Below are positions 53,909 to 63,679 of a stretch of 64,000 nucleotides of DNA, one piece after another (positions within the stretch are counted from its first letter, which is position 1; each line of letters starts with the position of its first letter). Origin of the DNA: Negadavirga shengliensis (GTDB lineage Bacteria > Bacteroidota > Bacteroidia > Cytophagales > Cyclobacteriaceae). The translations under genes were made by a program, and so were the position numbers. The notes beneath the pieces are model-generated. The model did no database searches. It was not told where the DNA came from and saw only the letters and a list, made by a program, of their open reading frames with translations. The stretch lies in assembly GCF_042652345.1 (NCBI RefSeq), contig NZ_JBHSJJ010000004.1, forward strand, positions 186,001 to 250,000. Direction: 5' to 3'.

Positions 53909-55597
53909 ATGAAATTAAAAGCATTAATATATACAGGGATGATAATGGGGACCATATCCTGCGCGGATCTGGATCTCAACCCCTTGTCTGAGGGATCCAG
54001 CGAAGCCTGGTATTCCAATGAAACCGAAATCAGTATGTCCGTAAATGACCTTTTCAGAAGCGTTTTTTGGCCAGGGCACAGTGACGAGTGGACAGATGAT
54101 TATACCCGTCGTGAAGCCCTAACCCCCATCACCAATGCCACGATCAACGGGGAATGGGGTACAATCAATACATTTTGGGGCAATACGTACAAAGTAATAG
54201 CGAGGGCAAATACGATCCTTTTGAACCTCGATAAGGTTCATGGCACAGTGCCTGAGGCCACGCTCAATAAATTTGCGGGGAACGCTCATTTTGTAAGAGC
54301 AGCCAAGTATGGAGAACTGGTGTTTTTGTTTGGAGACGTGGTTTATTCGAGAGAAATACTGGATTTGGATGAGGCCTTCACTTTATCAAGAACTGATAAG
54401 AATACAGTAAAACAGGCTGTTTATGAAGACTTTGACATTGCCGCAAACTTGTTGCCTGTTGCTTATGGCTCATCTGAAAACAAACAGGCCACCAAAGGAG
54501 CAGCTTATGCCATGAAAGCCAGGTTTGCATTGCAAATGGGGGATTATGATGTGGCCAGAGATGCGGCCAAAGCCTGTATGGATTTAGAAGAATATGAACT
54601 GTATCCAAATTTTGATGCGTTGTTCCTGACTCAGACAAGAAATCCAAGTGAAGTGATTTTTGCTATACCCAGATCCAGAGCCTTGAATGTGACTTGGGGC
54701 GTAAGGGACTTCTTGCCCCGGAACGCAGGGGGATGGGGCGGTGCCCAATCTCCTTCATGGGATCTGTTTCACGGATTTCTGTGTACGGATGGATTGCCGG
54801 TAGATGAGTCACCCCTGTACGATCCTCAAAACCCTTTTGAGAATAGAGATCCAAGGTGCTCTTCTACCATAGTGGAATTCCAAAGCCGCCACCTCAACTT
54901 TACCTATCAGCCGCACCCGGATTCTCTTACCGTGATGAATTATAACACGGGCACCAGACAAGGCAATAACGACACCCGCTCGGTTGCTCCATTTGCCTCT
55001 TTTAACGGATTACTCTTAAAAAAAGGAGTTGATGAGGACTGGCTTCCCAATTTCGCCGCAGAAAACGACAATATCATTATGCGATACGCCGATGTACTCT
55101 TGATGTATGCCGAAGCGAAAATTGAGTTGGGGGAAATAGACCAGACCGTACTTGATGCGATCAACGAGGTGAGGGCTAGGGCCTATCAGGTGGATAGGGG
55201 CAGTGTTACCGATTACCCCGCTGTCACTACCACAGAAACTTCTGCGTTGAGGAAGATCATACGGATGGAAAGGAGGATGGAGTTGGCTTTCGAAGGTCAA
55301 AGGTACAGTGATATCATTCGCTGGAGGATCGCTGACAAAGTGCTTAACAGGGATATCTACGGCATGCTGGATGTGGATGAGTTGAGAGAGAAAGTGGTTA
55401 ATCCCGGCTTGTGGTTTTTTCCCATGACCCCGGAAATCGATGAGGATGGGGTGGCTGATCTGACCCCCATGTTTGAAGCCGGCTTGGTCAAAAGACTTGC
55501 CATCAGGAGGTTTGAAGCCCCCAAGCAATACTTGTGGCCCATACCGACAAAGGAAATTCTCATTAACGGAAACCTCAAACAAAACCCAGGTTATTGA
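53909..55597 (+). CDS. RagB/SusD family nutrient-binding outer membrane lipoprotein
   Basis: A 562-residue lipoprotein (lipobox TISC, Cys18). SusD marks are an N-terminal NPLSEGSSEAWYSNETEI, TPR-like helices (AAKYGELVFLFGDVVYSREILDLDEAF, KQATKGAAYAMKARFALQMGDYDVA), IMRYADVLLMYAEAKIELG, RMERRMELAFEGQRYSDIIRWRIADKVL, and the C-terminal LWPIPTKEILINGNLKQNPGY. It captures glycans at the cell surface and lids the SusC pore. A hairpin follows shortly after the stop. Confidence 0.95.
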   Translation: MKLKALIYTGMIMGTISCADLDLNPLSEGSSEAWYSNETEISMSVNDLFRSVFWPGHSDEWTDDYTRREALTPITNATINGEWGTINTFWGNTYKVIARANTILLNLDKVHGTVPEATLNKFAGNAHFVRAAKYGELVFLFGDVVYSREILDLDEAFTLSRTDKNTVKQAVYEDFDIAANLLPVAYGSSENKQATKGAAYAMKARFALQMGDYDVARDAAKACMDLEEYELYPNFDALFLTQTRNPSEVIFAIPRSRALNVTWGVRDFLPRNAGGWGGAQSPSWDLFHGFLCTDGLPVDESPLYDPQNPFENRDPRCSSTIVEFQSRHLNFTYQPHPDSLTVMNYNTGTRQGNNDTRSVAPFASFNGLLLKKGVDEDWLPNFAAENDNIIMRYADVLLMYAEAKIELGEIDQTVLDAINEVRARAYQVDRGSVTDYPAVTTTETSALRKIIRMERRMELAFEGQRYSDIIRWRIADKVLNRDIYGMLDVDELREKVVNPGLWFFPMTPEIDEDGVADLTPMFEAGLVKRLAIRRFEAPKQYLWPIPTKEILINGNLKQNPGY

Positions 55598-55610
55598 TCT
55601 TAATTTAATG

Positions 55611-55651
55611 ATGCTCCAACCAGTACTGTTGTCGAGTGCTGGTTGGAGCAT
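55611..55651 (+). terminator. Strong hairpin downstream of SusD
   Basis: Seventeen-base arms (ATGCTCCAACCAGTACT pairing with AGTGCTGGTTGGAGCAT, one wobble) around a 7-base loop. The T-run is weak (TTAGTTTCTT). It may stop part of the transcripts or protect the susCD 3' end, giving lower expression of downstream genes. Confidence 0.65.
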
Positions 55652-55685
55652 TTAGTTTCTTCTAACCCAAAAAACAGAAGTAATC

Positions 55686-57149
55686 ATGAAAGATTTATGG
55701 CCCTTTTCCCTTGTATTTTTAGTCACCATCTTCTGTAAAACCCTGGTCTATGGACAAAATGAAAAAAAGATCCCGGCCCAGGTAAGTGGCGTCTATCCAT
55801 CACTTTCTATGACTGCTGATCATTTTCCCAGAACCGAGGCAGGTACGGGGGCATTGATGCCATGGGCAGATAAATTATGGGTAATGACCTATGTGGCCCA
55901 TCTTTCTCCGACAGGAAGCGGTACAGGATTATATGAAATTGATGGAAACCTTCAGTTGAAAAAACATCCGAAGAGTATTGTTGGTACATACGCTAACCGA
56001 CTCGTGCATACCCCCAGCATGCAATTGAGTATCGGTCCCTATCTTATAGATACTTTAGGTAATGTTCGGTTGATCGAGGAATTTTCAAATCATAGGTTGG
56101 CAGCCACAATGACGCATTTAAAAGATCCGGAGAATAAACTTTATTATCTGGCCATGGAAGGGGAATTTTTTGAAGTTGACGTTCATACCCTGGAGGTAAA
56201 ACAACTGTTTCAGCTCATGGATGAGTTGAACGCCCCGAAAGGCAGTAAACCCCATTTTAAAAGCGGTTTTACCAACCATGGAAGAGTAGTGGTCTGCAAC
56301 AACAGTTATAATGAAAAGGATTTTAATGGAGAGTGGCAGGCAGGGAGGCTAGCAGAATGGGACGGCAACGGCGAATGGGAAATAATTGAAAAAACGGCTT
56401 TCACGGAGGTTTGGAGTGCCGGATCATTTGGTCAGCCTATGGTGGCAACGGGATGGGATGACATTTCGGCTATCATGCGGGTATTTATAAATGGTGAATG
56501 GAAAAGATACCGGCTCCCTAAGGGCAGTAGGACGTTTGACCAAACCAGTTGTACAGAATGGATGCGGGTGAGGGAAGTTGAAACGGAAAGGGCGTTGATG
56601 GATTGTCATGGGTTGTTTTATGAAATTGGGATGCATACCTATGGGGGTGAGCCATGGGCCATAAAGCCCATTTCCAGCCACCTCCGGGTAGTACCTGATT
56701 TTTGTTCATGGAAAGGCATGTTGGTCATGGGAGGAAACCAGGCCACTCCTATGAAATTCGGTCCTCAAGACAGAAACCCCCTCGCAGGGCAGCCCCAAGC
56801 CGGGTTATGGTTTGGAAAAACAGATGATCTTTGGCATTTTGGTAAACCAACAGGAACAGGCGGCGTCTGGTACAAAACCGGTGTCAATGGAGGTGAGTAT
56901 TCTGATCCCTACCTAATGTACGGCTTTGACAAAAAATCGGTTCATCTTTACACGGAATCGGAAACAACGGTAGAATTTACCATAGAAACGGATTTCATGG
57001 GGAACGGGGATTTCAAGGTTTTTGAAAGGATAACCGTGCCGCCCGGAGAATATGTCCATTATGAATTTCCAGATGCTTACAGCGCTCACTGGATGCGCTT
57101 TTCAACAGATAAAAACTGTATAGCATCCGCCATGGTCATATATCGGTGA
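55686..57149 (+). CDS. Secreted protein of unknown function (PUL-linked paralogue 1)
   Basis: A 487-residue protein with a signal peptide (ending LVYGQ). I do not recognise a named family. Residues about 34-300 are strand-rich with repeating blocks (GTGALMPWADKLWVMTYVAHL, GLYEIDGNLQLKKHPKSIVGTYANRLVH, LSIGPYLIDTLGNVRLI, NKLYYLAMEGEFFEVDVHTLE), suggesting a beta-propeller. The last 130 residues (VEFTIETDFMGNGDFKVFERITVPPGEYVHYEFPDAYSAHWMRFSTDKNC) look like a beta-sandwich. It is collinear with the next gene's product and lies directly after SusD, so a glycan-binding or glycan-cutting role is likely. Confidence 0.8.
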   Translation: MKDLWPFSLVFLVTIFCKTLVYGQNEKKIPAQVSGVYPSLSMTADHFPRTEAGTGALMPWADKLWVMTYVAHLSPTGSGTGLYEIDGNLQLKKHPKSIVGTYANRLVHTPSMQLSIGPYLIDTLGNVRLIEEFSNHRLAATMTHLKDPENKLYYLAMEGEFFEVDVHTLEVKQLFQLMDELNAPKGSKPHFKSGFTNHGRVVVCNNSYNEKDFNGEWQAGRLAEWDGNGEWEIIEKTAFTEVWSAGSFGQPMVATGWDDISAIMRVFINGEWKRYRLPKGSRTFDQTSCTEWMRVREVETERALMDCHGLFYEIGMHTYGGEPWAIKPISSHLRVVPDFCSWKGMLVMGGNQATPMKFGPQDRNPLAGQPQAGLWFGKTDDLWHFGKPTGTGGVWYKTGVNGGEYSDPYLMYGFDKKSVHLYTESETTVEFTIETDFMGNGDFKVFERITVPPGEYVHYEFPDAYSAHWMRFSTDKNCIASAMVIYR

Positions 57150-57207
57150 TTGCTTCAATTTTATTTTATATTACAACATATATTTTCCAAATTTTGACCT
57201 ATTACAT

Positions 57208-59688
57208 ATGATATATAAAAAAATATCGGTCGGTTTATTGCTTGGTTTGGCTGTCTTCGGATGCGATGTGCCTGAAGAAAACAATGGTTATCCTTCAATC
57301 AGTGGCATATATCCGCATTTGGCTTATTACAACGAAGAAGGGGAATGCGGGACAGGGGCAGTAGTCCCCTGGGCTGGGAAATTGTGGGTGGTAACCTATG
57401 GACCGCATTTACCTTTCGGATCCTCCGATAAGTTGTACGAAATCGATGAACATCTCAACAAAACTGAGCGTCCTGAAAGCATAGGCGGCACACCAGCTAA
57501 TAGAATGATCCATGATGAAAGCCAACAGCTTTTTATCGGGCCTTATGCCATAGATGCGAATGGTAAAGTCAGGACCTTGGCTTACGAGGATATGCCTGGC
57601 CGTCATACCGGAAATGCCCGGCATTTAACCGATCCCGAAAACAAGCTTTATTATGCTACCATGGAAGAGGGATTTTATGAGGTGGATGTTCACACGCTCG
57701 AAGCCAGAATGCTTTATGAAGACGCCAATGTGGGCCGGCGCAAGAGCAGTGATACGGACAGCAATCCTCCGGGTTCATTGTTGCTTGGAGCTCACGGAAA
57801 AGGTGCATATTCAGGCCAGGGCGTGATGGTTTATTCCAATAATGGCGAATCGGGCCAAAAGGCGTTGGAACAGTTTGACATAGAGGCAGGATCACTTTCC
57901 GAATGGGATGGAGAAGACTGGAAATTGGTAAGACGCAACCAGTTTGTGGAAGTCACGGGGCCCGGAGGCATTTATGGCAACAGCAATCCCGAAACAGACC
58001 CGATATGGGCAACGGGATGGGACCATAAATCAGTCATCCTGGGCGTCAGAAATCCCGATACAGGCTGGGATTTCTACAGGCTGCCCAAAGCCAGTCACAG
58101 CTATGATGGCGCTCACGGATGGAATACCGAATGGCCCAGAATCAGGGACATTGGAAAAGAAGGCCAGCCGGATTACCTCATGACCATGCACGGGATGTTC
58201 TGGAAATTTCCTGAATCATTTACGGCAAAAAACTCTGCCGGCATCCGTCCGCGTTCATCCTACTTAAAAGTCATCGGCGACTATACCCGGTGGAACGACG
58301 GTCTGGTATTTGGCTGTGACGATTCCGCACAGAAAGAGTTTCTTAACAAAAGGAGTGCAAAGGGAAATATAGAAGGGCCCGGTCAATCGAATTCAAACCT
58401 TTGGTTTACTTCACTGGATTTACCGGACAAGCTTGGCCCCGCTACCGCCAATGGGGCGGTTTGGCTGGAGGAAGAAGTGGCTGCTGATGTACCCTCAGAG
58501 CCTATGCTCTTCTCAGGTTGGGACTTCAGAAATATTTGGATTAAGAACCACGGCAAGCTGACCGTTGAATTTCAGTTTGAAGTGGATCGGTCCGGTGATG
58601 GAAGCTGGGAAAATTTCGAAACCGTGGAGCTAAACGGGGGTGAATCACAAATTTTGCCATTCGGAAAAGAGCAACAAGGGGAGTGGTTACGCGTCAGGGC
58701 AGATAAAAACACCATAGCAACAGTTCACATCGCCTTTACGGACAAAGATGAAAGAACCGCTTATACCACTGGAATTTTTGAAGGGATTAATGATATCGAA
58801 AAAGACAGGTTTTCTGCCGGTTTGCTGTACGGGCTCGGGGATAACAGGAGAAAACTGGGAATTGCGGCACTTCAGTATAATAGCTTGGAAAGCAATGATC
58901 TGGGGTATTACGAGCTGGATGAAAAAATGAACCTTGTAGAAGTAGAGGATCCGGAAACATTTCAGTTTATCAAAGACAAATTTGCGATACCCGAAAACGT
59001 GTTTAAGGTGGAGGAAGGTTCCGTTCTCATTACGGACGATTCAGGTAGAAGGTGGAGGCTTCCTTTGGGAAATGATCGCTTCACCGGGCCTTCGCTTTCA
59101 GGAAACCTCAGGATATGCCGGGAAGTGGCCACGGAGAGGGACCTGTTCAACTGCCATGGGACTTTTTATGAACTGCCTGCGGAAAATGCGGATGGTTTTG
59201 CCAAGATCCGTCCCATAAGTTCCCATAATCTTAAGATCAATGACTATGCCTCTTACAGGGGAATGTTAATCATGACAGGTGTGGATGGATCCAAGGCCGT
59301 CGATAACCCCCATATCATCATATCAAACGATCAAAAACTGGCCATATGGGCCGGTGTGATCGATGATCTCTGGAACCTGGGTAAACCTGTGGGGAAAGGT
59401 GGGCCCTGGGTAAACACCAATGTCAAAGCCGATACCCCCTCTGACCCTTATCTGTTTGGTTTCTATGACCGGAAAAAACTTAAGTTGAGCCATAAGCATT
59501 CTGAAGCCGTGAATTTTAGAATTGAATTTGAGCCTATAGGACATGGCCCCTGGATGGCATATAAGGAGGTAACCGTCAAACCTGGGGAAACCTATGAACA
59601 TGATTTTCCAATTGGGTTACAGGCAAGGTGGATCCGGTTTGTGAGTGATAAAAACTGTAATGCGACCGCCTGGTTATCCTATGAATAA
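57208..59688 (+). CDS. Lipoprotein of unknown function with internal duplication (PUL-linked paralogue 2)
   Basis: An 826-residue lipoprotein (lipobox VFGC). Residues about 28-520 are collinear with paralogue 1, with blocks such as GTGAVVPWAGKLWVVTYGPHLPFGS, LYEIDEHLNKTERPESIGGTPANRMIH, LFIGPYAIDANGKVR and FYEVDVHTLEARML. Residues about 530-826 repeat the second half: RICREVATERDLFNCHGTFYEL, IRPISSHNLKINDYASYRGMLIMTG, WMAYKEVTVKPGETYEHDFPIGLQARWIRFVSDKNC. The product thus has one full and one partial propeller-like/sandwich unit. It would be anchored at the envelope surface. Conserved Asp/His/Trp residues could form a sugar site, but no catalytic motif is known to me. Confidence 0.8.
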   Translation: MIYKKISVGLLLGLAVFGCDVPEENNGYPSISGIYPHLAYYNEEGECGTGAVVPWAGKLWVVTYGPHLPFGSSDKLYEIDEHLNKTERPESIGGTPANRMIHDESQQLFIGPYAIDANGKVRTLAYEDMPGRHTGNARHLTDPENKLYYATMEEGFYEVDVHTLEARMLYEDANVGRRKSSDTDSNPPGSLLLGAHGKGAYSGQGVMVYSNNGESGQKALEQFDIEAGSLSEWDGEDWKLVRRNQFVEVTGPGGIYGNSNPETDPIWATGWDHKSVILGVRNPDTGWDFYRLPKASHSYDGAHGWNTEWPRIRDIGKEGQPDYLMTMHGMFWKFPESFTAKNSAGIRPRSSYLKVIGDYTRWNDGLVFGCDDSAQKEFLNKRSAKGNIEGPGQSNSNLWFTSLDLPDKLGPATANGAVWLEEEVAADVPSEPMLFSGWDFRNIWIKNHGKLTVEFQFEVDRSGDGSWENFETVELNGGESQILPFGKEQQGEWLRVRADKNTIATVHIAFTDKDERTAYTTGIFEGINDIEKDRFSAGLLYGLGDNRRKLGIAALQYNSLESNDLGYYELDEKMNLVEVEDPETFQFIKDKFAIPENVFKVEEGSVLITDDSGRRWRLPLGNDRFTGPSLSGNLRICREVATERDLFNCHGTFYELPAENADGFAKIRPISSHNLKINDYASYRGMLIMTGVDGSKAVDNPHIIISNDQKLAIWAGVIDDLWNLGKPVGKGGPWVNTNVKADTPSDPYLFGFYDRKKLKLSHKHSEAVNFRIEFEPIGHGPWMAYKEVTVKPGETYEHDFPIGLQARWIRFVSDKNCNATAWLSYE

Positions 59689-59704
59689 TCAAATCTATTG
59701 GAGG

Positions 59705-62542
59705 ATGGAAAATAACCGTGTCTTTCGTTGCCTGCTATGTGGCCTGTTATTCCTGATGGTTGATAGTGCTTGGCCACAGCATGCATCTTATGAAGATTTG
59801 ACAATAGACTTGAACGGCCCCTGGCTTTTCAAAACCGACCCCAATGGCATTGGGGAATCAGAAGGATGGTTCAATGTCCAACAGCCCGGAGCGTTTTGGC
59901 ATAAAATGGAAGTGCCCGGCAACTGGGACCTGCACAATGAATATGCCCATTATGTGGGGAAGGGATGGTACCAAAAGTCTTTCACCCTGCCTCCGGAACT
60001 TAAAGATAAGACCTTTATCCTACACTTTGAAGCAGTCTATCACGACTGCACGGTGTGGCTTAACGGCAGAGAGCTTGGCAAAAACAATTCGGGTTTTTTG
60101 CCATTTGAGTTTGAAATAACCCCACTCCTCCGGCAGGATGAAGAAAATACCCTCACGGTTTGCGCGGACAATACCTTCAAAAGGGGGGCTATCTGGAACT
60201 GGGGAGGAATCCGCAGGCCCGTGACGCTGAGGGCTAATGAAGGGGTCAGGGTTATACATCAACACATCACTCCGGAAGTCGATCTGCAGAAGCAAACCGC
60301 GAATGTAAGCATCAGGTTGTTTTTGGAAAACCACCTAAACCATCCCGTAACGGCCTCGGGGCATGTTCTATTGACCGCCGGAAACGGATTCAGGAAGACC
60401 GTGCCCTTTTCGCTCGGTATACCGGCCCACAGCAAAGGGGAAACCGTAGTCAAAACCACGATTGACAAAAAGGATTTTCACCTTTGGCATTTTGACGATC
60501 CTTTCATTTACCGATCGTCAATAAAATTGAACGGTAGTCAAAACCATCCGGTTAGCCATGCTTTTGGGCTTAGAAAGATAGAATTGGATAAGGAAACCTG
60601 CGAATTCAAACTGAATGGTGAGTCAGTCCGGCTCATGGGCTTGAATCTCGTACCGGACGGGAGAACCACAGGTAATACCATGCCCTTATGGCGGATCAAA
60701 CAGGACGTGGACCTCATGAAAAGCCTGAACGGCAACCTGGCCCGTTTATCCCACCTTCCTTTGCCGGAAGAAATGCTGGACTACCTGGATGAGCGGGGCA
60801 TCCTCATATTCTCGGAAATTCCCCTATGGGGCTATGATCCGCTTGCGGACCCCGATAAGGAAACACCTTTTGAATGGCTGGGAAGACTGGTTCATTTACA
60901 GTACAATCATCCTTCCATCATCGGCTGGAGTACAGGTAATGAGATTGGTTATTATCCGACCGCCGGGGATTATGTGGCCAAAAGCATTGATTTTGTCCGC
61001 GGACTTGACAGTACCCGTTTGGTTTCCAACGTTACCCACACCGCCCATTTAGAGGACGATTATATCCGGTTTGCGGATATGGGCTTGCTCAATAAATACG
61101 GCAAGAACCTGGCGCCGATAACCCGGCTGCAACATGAAAAACACCCTGATAAAGTACTCTTCTACAGTGAATATGGCATAGGCCAATTCGGAGAAGGGTT
61201 GGATGCCACTATTGAAATCAAGCCGTTGCTGGATTCATTAAGGGGTTTTTCTTATCTGATGGGTGCATCCGTCTGGACCTATAACGATTATAGAAGCAGC
61301 TTTGTGGGAACCCAGGAATTGTCCGAAAACCGCGCCTGGGGTGTGGTAGACGCCTACCGGAGAAAGAAACAAGCTTATTTTGATTTGCAAAAGGAACATG
61401 CCCCATTTAGAGAAATGAAAGTAATCCCCGCTGTCAAAGAAGCTGCCATTTCCCTGTTGCCGAGAACAAAGCTGGATTTGCCGGCGCATCCGGTAAGGGA
61501 CTACAAAGTGATGTTTCAGTTACTTGACAAGGACGAGAAAGTAATGGATGGTGATTTGCTGGACTTACCCGACATCTTCCCGAGAGATGCATTATGGGAG
61601 GAAAAGGTGCAGTGGCGGGCAGAAAATCCGCATGCGCTGGAGGTTGTCCTGCTTAGTCCACAGATGGATAAGGTACTGGACACGATGATCTATTTCCAAA
61701 AACCATCCCGACCAGCAGATTTTGAAGCCTTTGGAGGAAGGATCCAACAAAACAATGTCCCTGCTCAATCCGGCGCCATCCGAGTATTTTATGACAAAAC
61801 ACCCCATGCCACCGCTTATAAGCTGAAATATGGCATTGACAACCTGGATCAGGAAACGGGACCCAGCAGAGAGGATTTTCTGGATATCGGTAAGCTGGAA
61901 CTGGATCAAACCTATCTGGTCCAGTTGGTAGCCATTAACCCCGCCGGAGAGACGTCTTCCGATCCTATCCGGGTAAAAGTGGGCCGGCGGGACTTTCTCC
62001 CCCCGGGTGTCCGGTATGTGGAGCCAGTCAACGAGGGCTTTTTTGTAGCCTACGTTACGGATGAAACGGATTTTCTCTACAGGATAAGGTACCGGGAGAA
62101 AGACGGTCCGTCCGGTAATGACAAGATCATCTCATCACGAACGCCGGGGCTTATGGCCGTTCGCCGCCTCAAAAACGGCAGGCCATATACATTTGAAGTA
62201 CAACGCATAACTGATAACAATTCCTATAGCCGTTGGTCAAAAACCTATGAGGTGGTCCCCGACGGAGATCAGCTTCCAGCTGTTCCGTGGCTCAAAAGTG
62301 TTTTCCTGAATAAGAGCGAAGCCGTACTTTCTTTTGTTCCTGTTCCGAAAGCCATAGGATATGAAATCCAGTACAGAACGTCGGGCAGGGGAGAAGCCCG
62401 ATGGCATAGCTTTTTTCTCAACAGGTCAGAGGTAAATTATGGTAGGATAGGTGACCTTCAGGCCAACCAAACCTATGAATTCAGGATAGCTGCCATGAAT
62501 GCCAATGGCAAGTCTGCCTATAGCCCCATCATCAAGAGATAG
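59705..62542 (+). CDS. GH2 family glycoside hydrolase with fibronectin-type C-terminal domains
   Basis: About 945 residues with a signal peptide (FRCLLCGLLFLMVDSAWPQ). GH2 order: sugar-binding jelly roll (LNGPWLFKTDP ... VPGNWDLHNEYAHYVGKGWYQKSFTLP), an Ig-like domain, then a TIM barrel with the acid/base Glu in STGNEIGYY (codon at 60941) and the nucleophile in FYSEYGIGQFGEGL (codon at 61169). The C-terminal 270 residues show fibronectin type III-like repeats (YELQ-like YEIQYRTSGRGEARWHSF, TYEFRIAAMNANGKSAYSP). Starts at 59681 or earlier also fit the frame and overlap the previous gene. Likely a beta-galactosidase, glucuronidase or related enzyme. Confidence 0.88.
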   Translation: MENNRVFRCLLCGLLFLMVDSAWPQHASYEDLTIDLNGPWLFKTDPNGIGESEGWFNVQQPGAFWHKMEVPGNWDLHNEYAHYVGKGWYQKSFTLPPELKDKTFILHFEAVYHDCTVWLNGRELGKNNSGFLPFEFEITPLLRQDEENTLTVCADNTFKRGAIWNWGGIRRPVTLRANEGVRVIHQHITPEVDLQKQTANVSIRLFLENHLNHPVTASGHVLLTAGNGFRKTVPFSLGIPAHSKGETVVKTTIDKKDFHLWHFDDPFIYRSSIKLNGSQNHPVSHAFGLRKIELDKETCEFKLNGESVRLMGLNLVPDGRTTGNTMPLWRIKQDVDLMKSLNGNLARLSHLPLPEEMLDYLDERGILIFSEIPLWGYDPLADPDKETPFEWLGRLVHLQYNHPSIIGWSTGNEIGYYPTAGDYVAKSIDFVRGLDSTRLVSNVTHTAHLEDDYIRFADMGLLNKYGKNLAPITRLQHEKHPDKVLFYSEYGIGQFGEGLDATIEIKPLLDSLRGFSYLMGASVWTYNDYRSSFVGTQELSENRAWGVVDAYRRKKQAYFDLQKEHAPFREMKVIPAVKEAAISLLPRTKLDLPAHPVRDYKVMFQLLDKDEKVMDGDLLDLPDIFPRDALWEEKVQWRAENPHALEVVLLSPQMDKVLDTMIYFQKPSRPADFEAFGGRIQQNNVPAQSGAIRVFYDKTPHATAYKLKYGIDNLDQETGPSREDFLDIGKLELDQTYLVQLVAINPAGETSSDPIRVKVGRRDFLPPGVRYVEPVNEGFFVAYVTDETDFLYRIRYREKDGPSGNDKIISSRTPGLMAVRRLKNGRPYTFEVQRITDNNSYSRWSKTYEVVPDGDQLPAVPWLKSVFLNKSEAVLSFVPVPKAIGYEIQYRTSGRGEARWHSFFLNRSEVNYGRIGDLQANQTYEFRIAAMNANGKSAYSPIIKR

Positions 62543-62545
62543 TCC

Positions 62546-63664
62546 ATGAACCTTATCATCAAATACATAGCGCTGAATATTGCGGGATGGTGGGGAGCCG
62601 TGCTGATGCAAACTTATATGCATCCATCTAGCGGTGATTACTTGCCAGATCGGGAATTAATCCTGCAAGTAGAGACGGATTCCATTCGCTACGAATTGTG
62701 GCTGGCTTATGATGAGCAAGGCAGGCCGGAACAGTATGTGGCGGACATATTCACCCCTGTGTGCTATTCCAATAAATGTTATCCCGTGTTTATTGATTTT
62801 TATTGGGATCTCTTGGGAAACTTTAAGCGGTATGAGGTGCCATCCGGCAAGCCGCTTACCAAACTGGACCACATTCCCTTTGAAGAGCACGATTACGAAA
62901 AACTTCATGAAATCCTCACCAATACATCATCCATGCTCAGGGATTACCGGGCTGAAGACTTGGTGGTGGACAACCAAAAGGATTTGACCCAGGGGGTGGA
63001 TGCGGTTACCGGGGCCACGCTCAAAACGCTGCAAAATGAAGTGATAGGCGGTGCTGTTTATTCCTGCTATACCTTGTGGCATCTGGCTCATGGTGAAATG
63101 GCCGCCATTGCGCGACAACATACAGAAGAAATCCATGACGGGGAGATGCTTATAAGGTTTTTAAAAAGTCAGGATCATCGCTATCAATATTGGGCCCTGG
63201 AAAAGGTATTCCAGTCCAAAAGATATATAGAGGCCAGGTTTGCCGATCCTGTGCTCGCCATTTTGAGGGGCAAAAATATCTTTATTGCCCAAAACCTTTT
63301 GGAAAACCTTCCGGCGGAAATGCTTGAAAGCAGGGAAAGACAGGAGTGGTTGTGGGAAACTTACTTAAGCAGCCCTTACCGTTTGCAGTTGGCCATTTTG
63401 GACAGACTGGAGCATCTGGATCTCCAGCCCGGGTTGATCGAAAAGATGATTGACGGGCTGGAGAATTCCAACGCCGAACAGAAAAGAAAGATCTTTACTG
63501 TTTTGAAAAGTCAAAAGGATTTGTCAAAAAGAGGACAAAAAAACTTGGCTTTGTATCTGGATGATAACCATTGGAGAAAGGAAGTATACCACGTCCTTTC
63601 CAACCAAAGGAAACTGGACAGATCCGTTCGCATAGAATTGAACCAAACTGAATTCGAACAATAA
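62546..63664 (+). CDS. Protein with ApbE-type flavinylation motif and HEAT-like C terminus
   Basis: A 372-residue protein with a hydrophobic N-terminal segment (residues 2-23) that could be a signal anchor. Residues 152-158 read DAVTGAT, which fits the Dxx(S/T)GAT target site at which ApbE attaches FMN to the last Thr (Thr158) in NqrC/RnfG-type domains. It is followed by LKTLQNEVIGGAVYSCYTLWHLAHGEM. Residues about 205-365 are helical with HEAT-like repeats. It starts 3 bases after the GH2 stop. The combination is not one I know as a named family. It might shuttle electrons in the periplasm for the secreted oxidoreductase-like neighbour. Confidence 0.65.
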   Translation: MNLIIKYIALNIAGWWGAVLMQTYMHPSSGDYLPDRELILQVETDSIRYELWLAYDEQGRPEQYVADIFTPVCYSNKCYPVFIDFYWDLLGNFKRYEVPSGKPLTKLDHIPFEEHDYEKLHEILTNTSSMLRDYRAEDLVVDNQKDLTQGVDAVTGATLKTLQNEVIGGAVYSCYTLWHLAHGEMAAIARQHTEEIHDGEMLIRFLKSQDHRYQYWALEKVFQSKRYIEARFADPVLAILRGKNIFIAQNLLENLPAEMLESRERQEWLWETYLSSPYRLQLAILDRLEHLDLQPGLIEKMIDGLENSNAEQKRKIFTVLKSQKDLSKRGQKNLALYLDDNHWRKEVYHVLSNQRKLDRSVRIELNQTEFEQ

Positions 63665-63679
63665 GACCAAAAAATAGAG

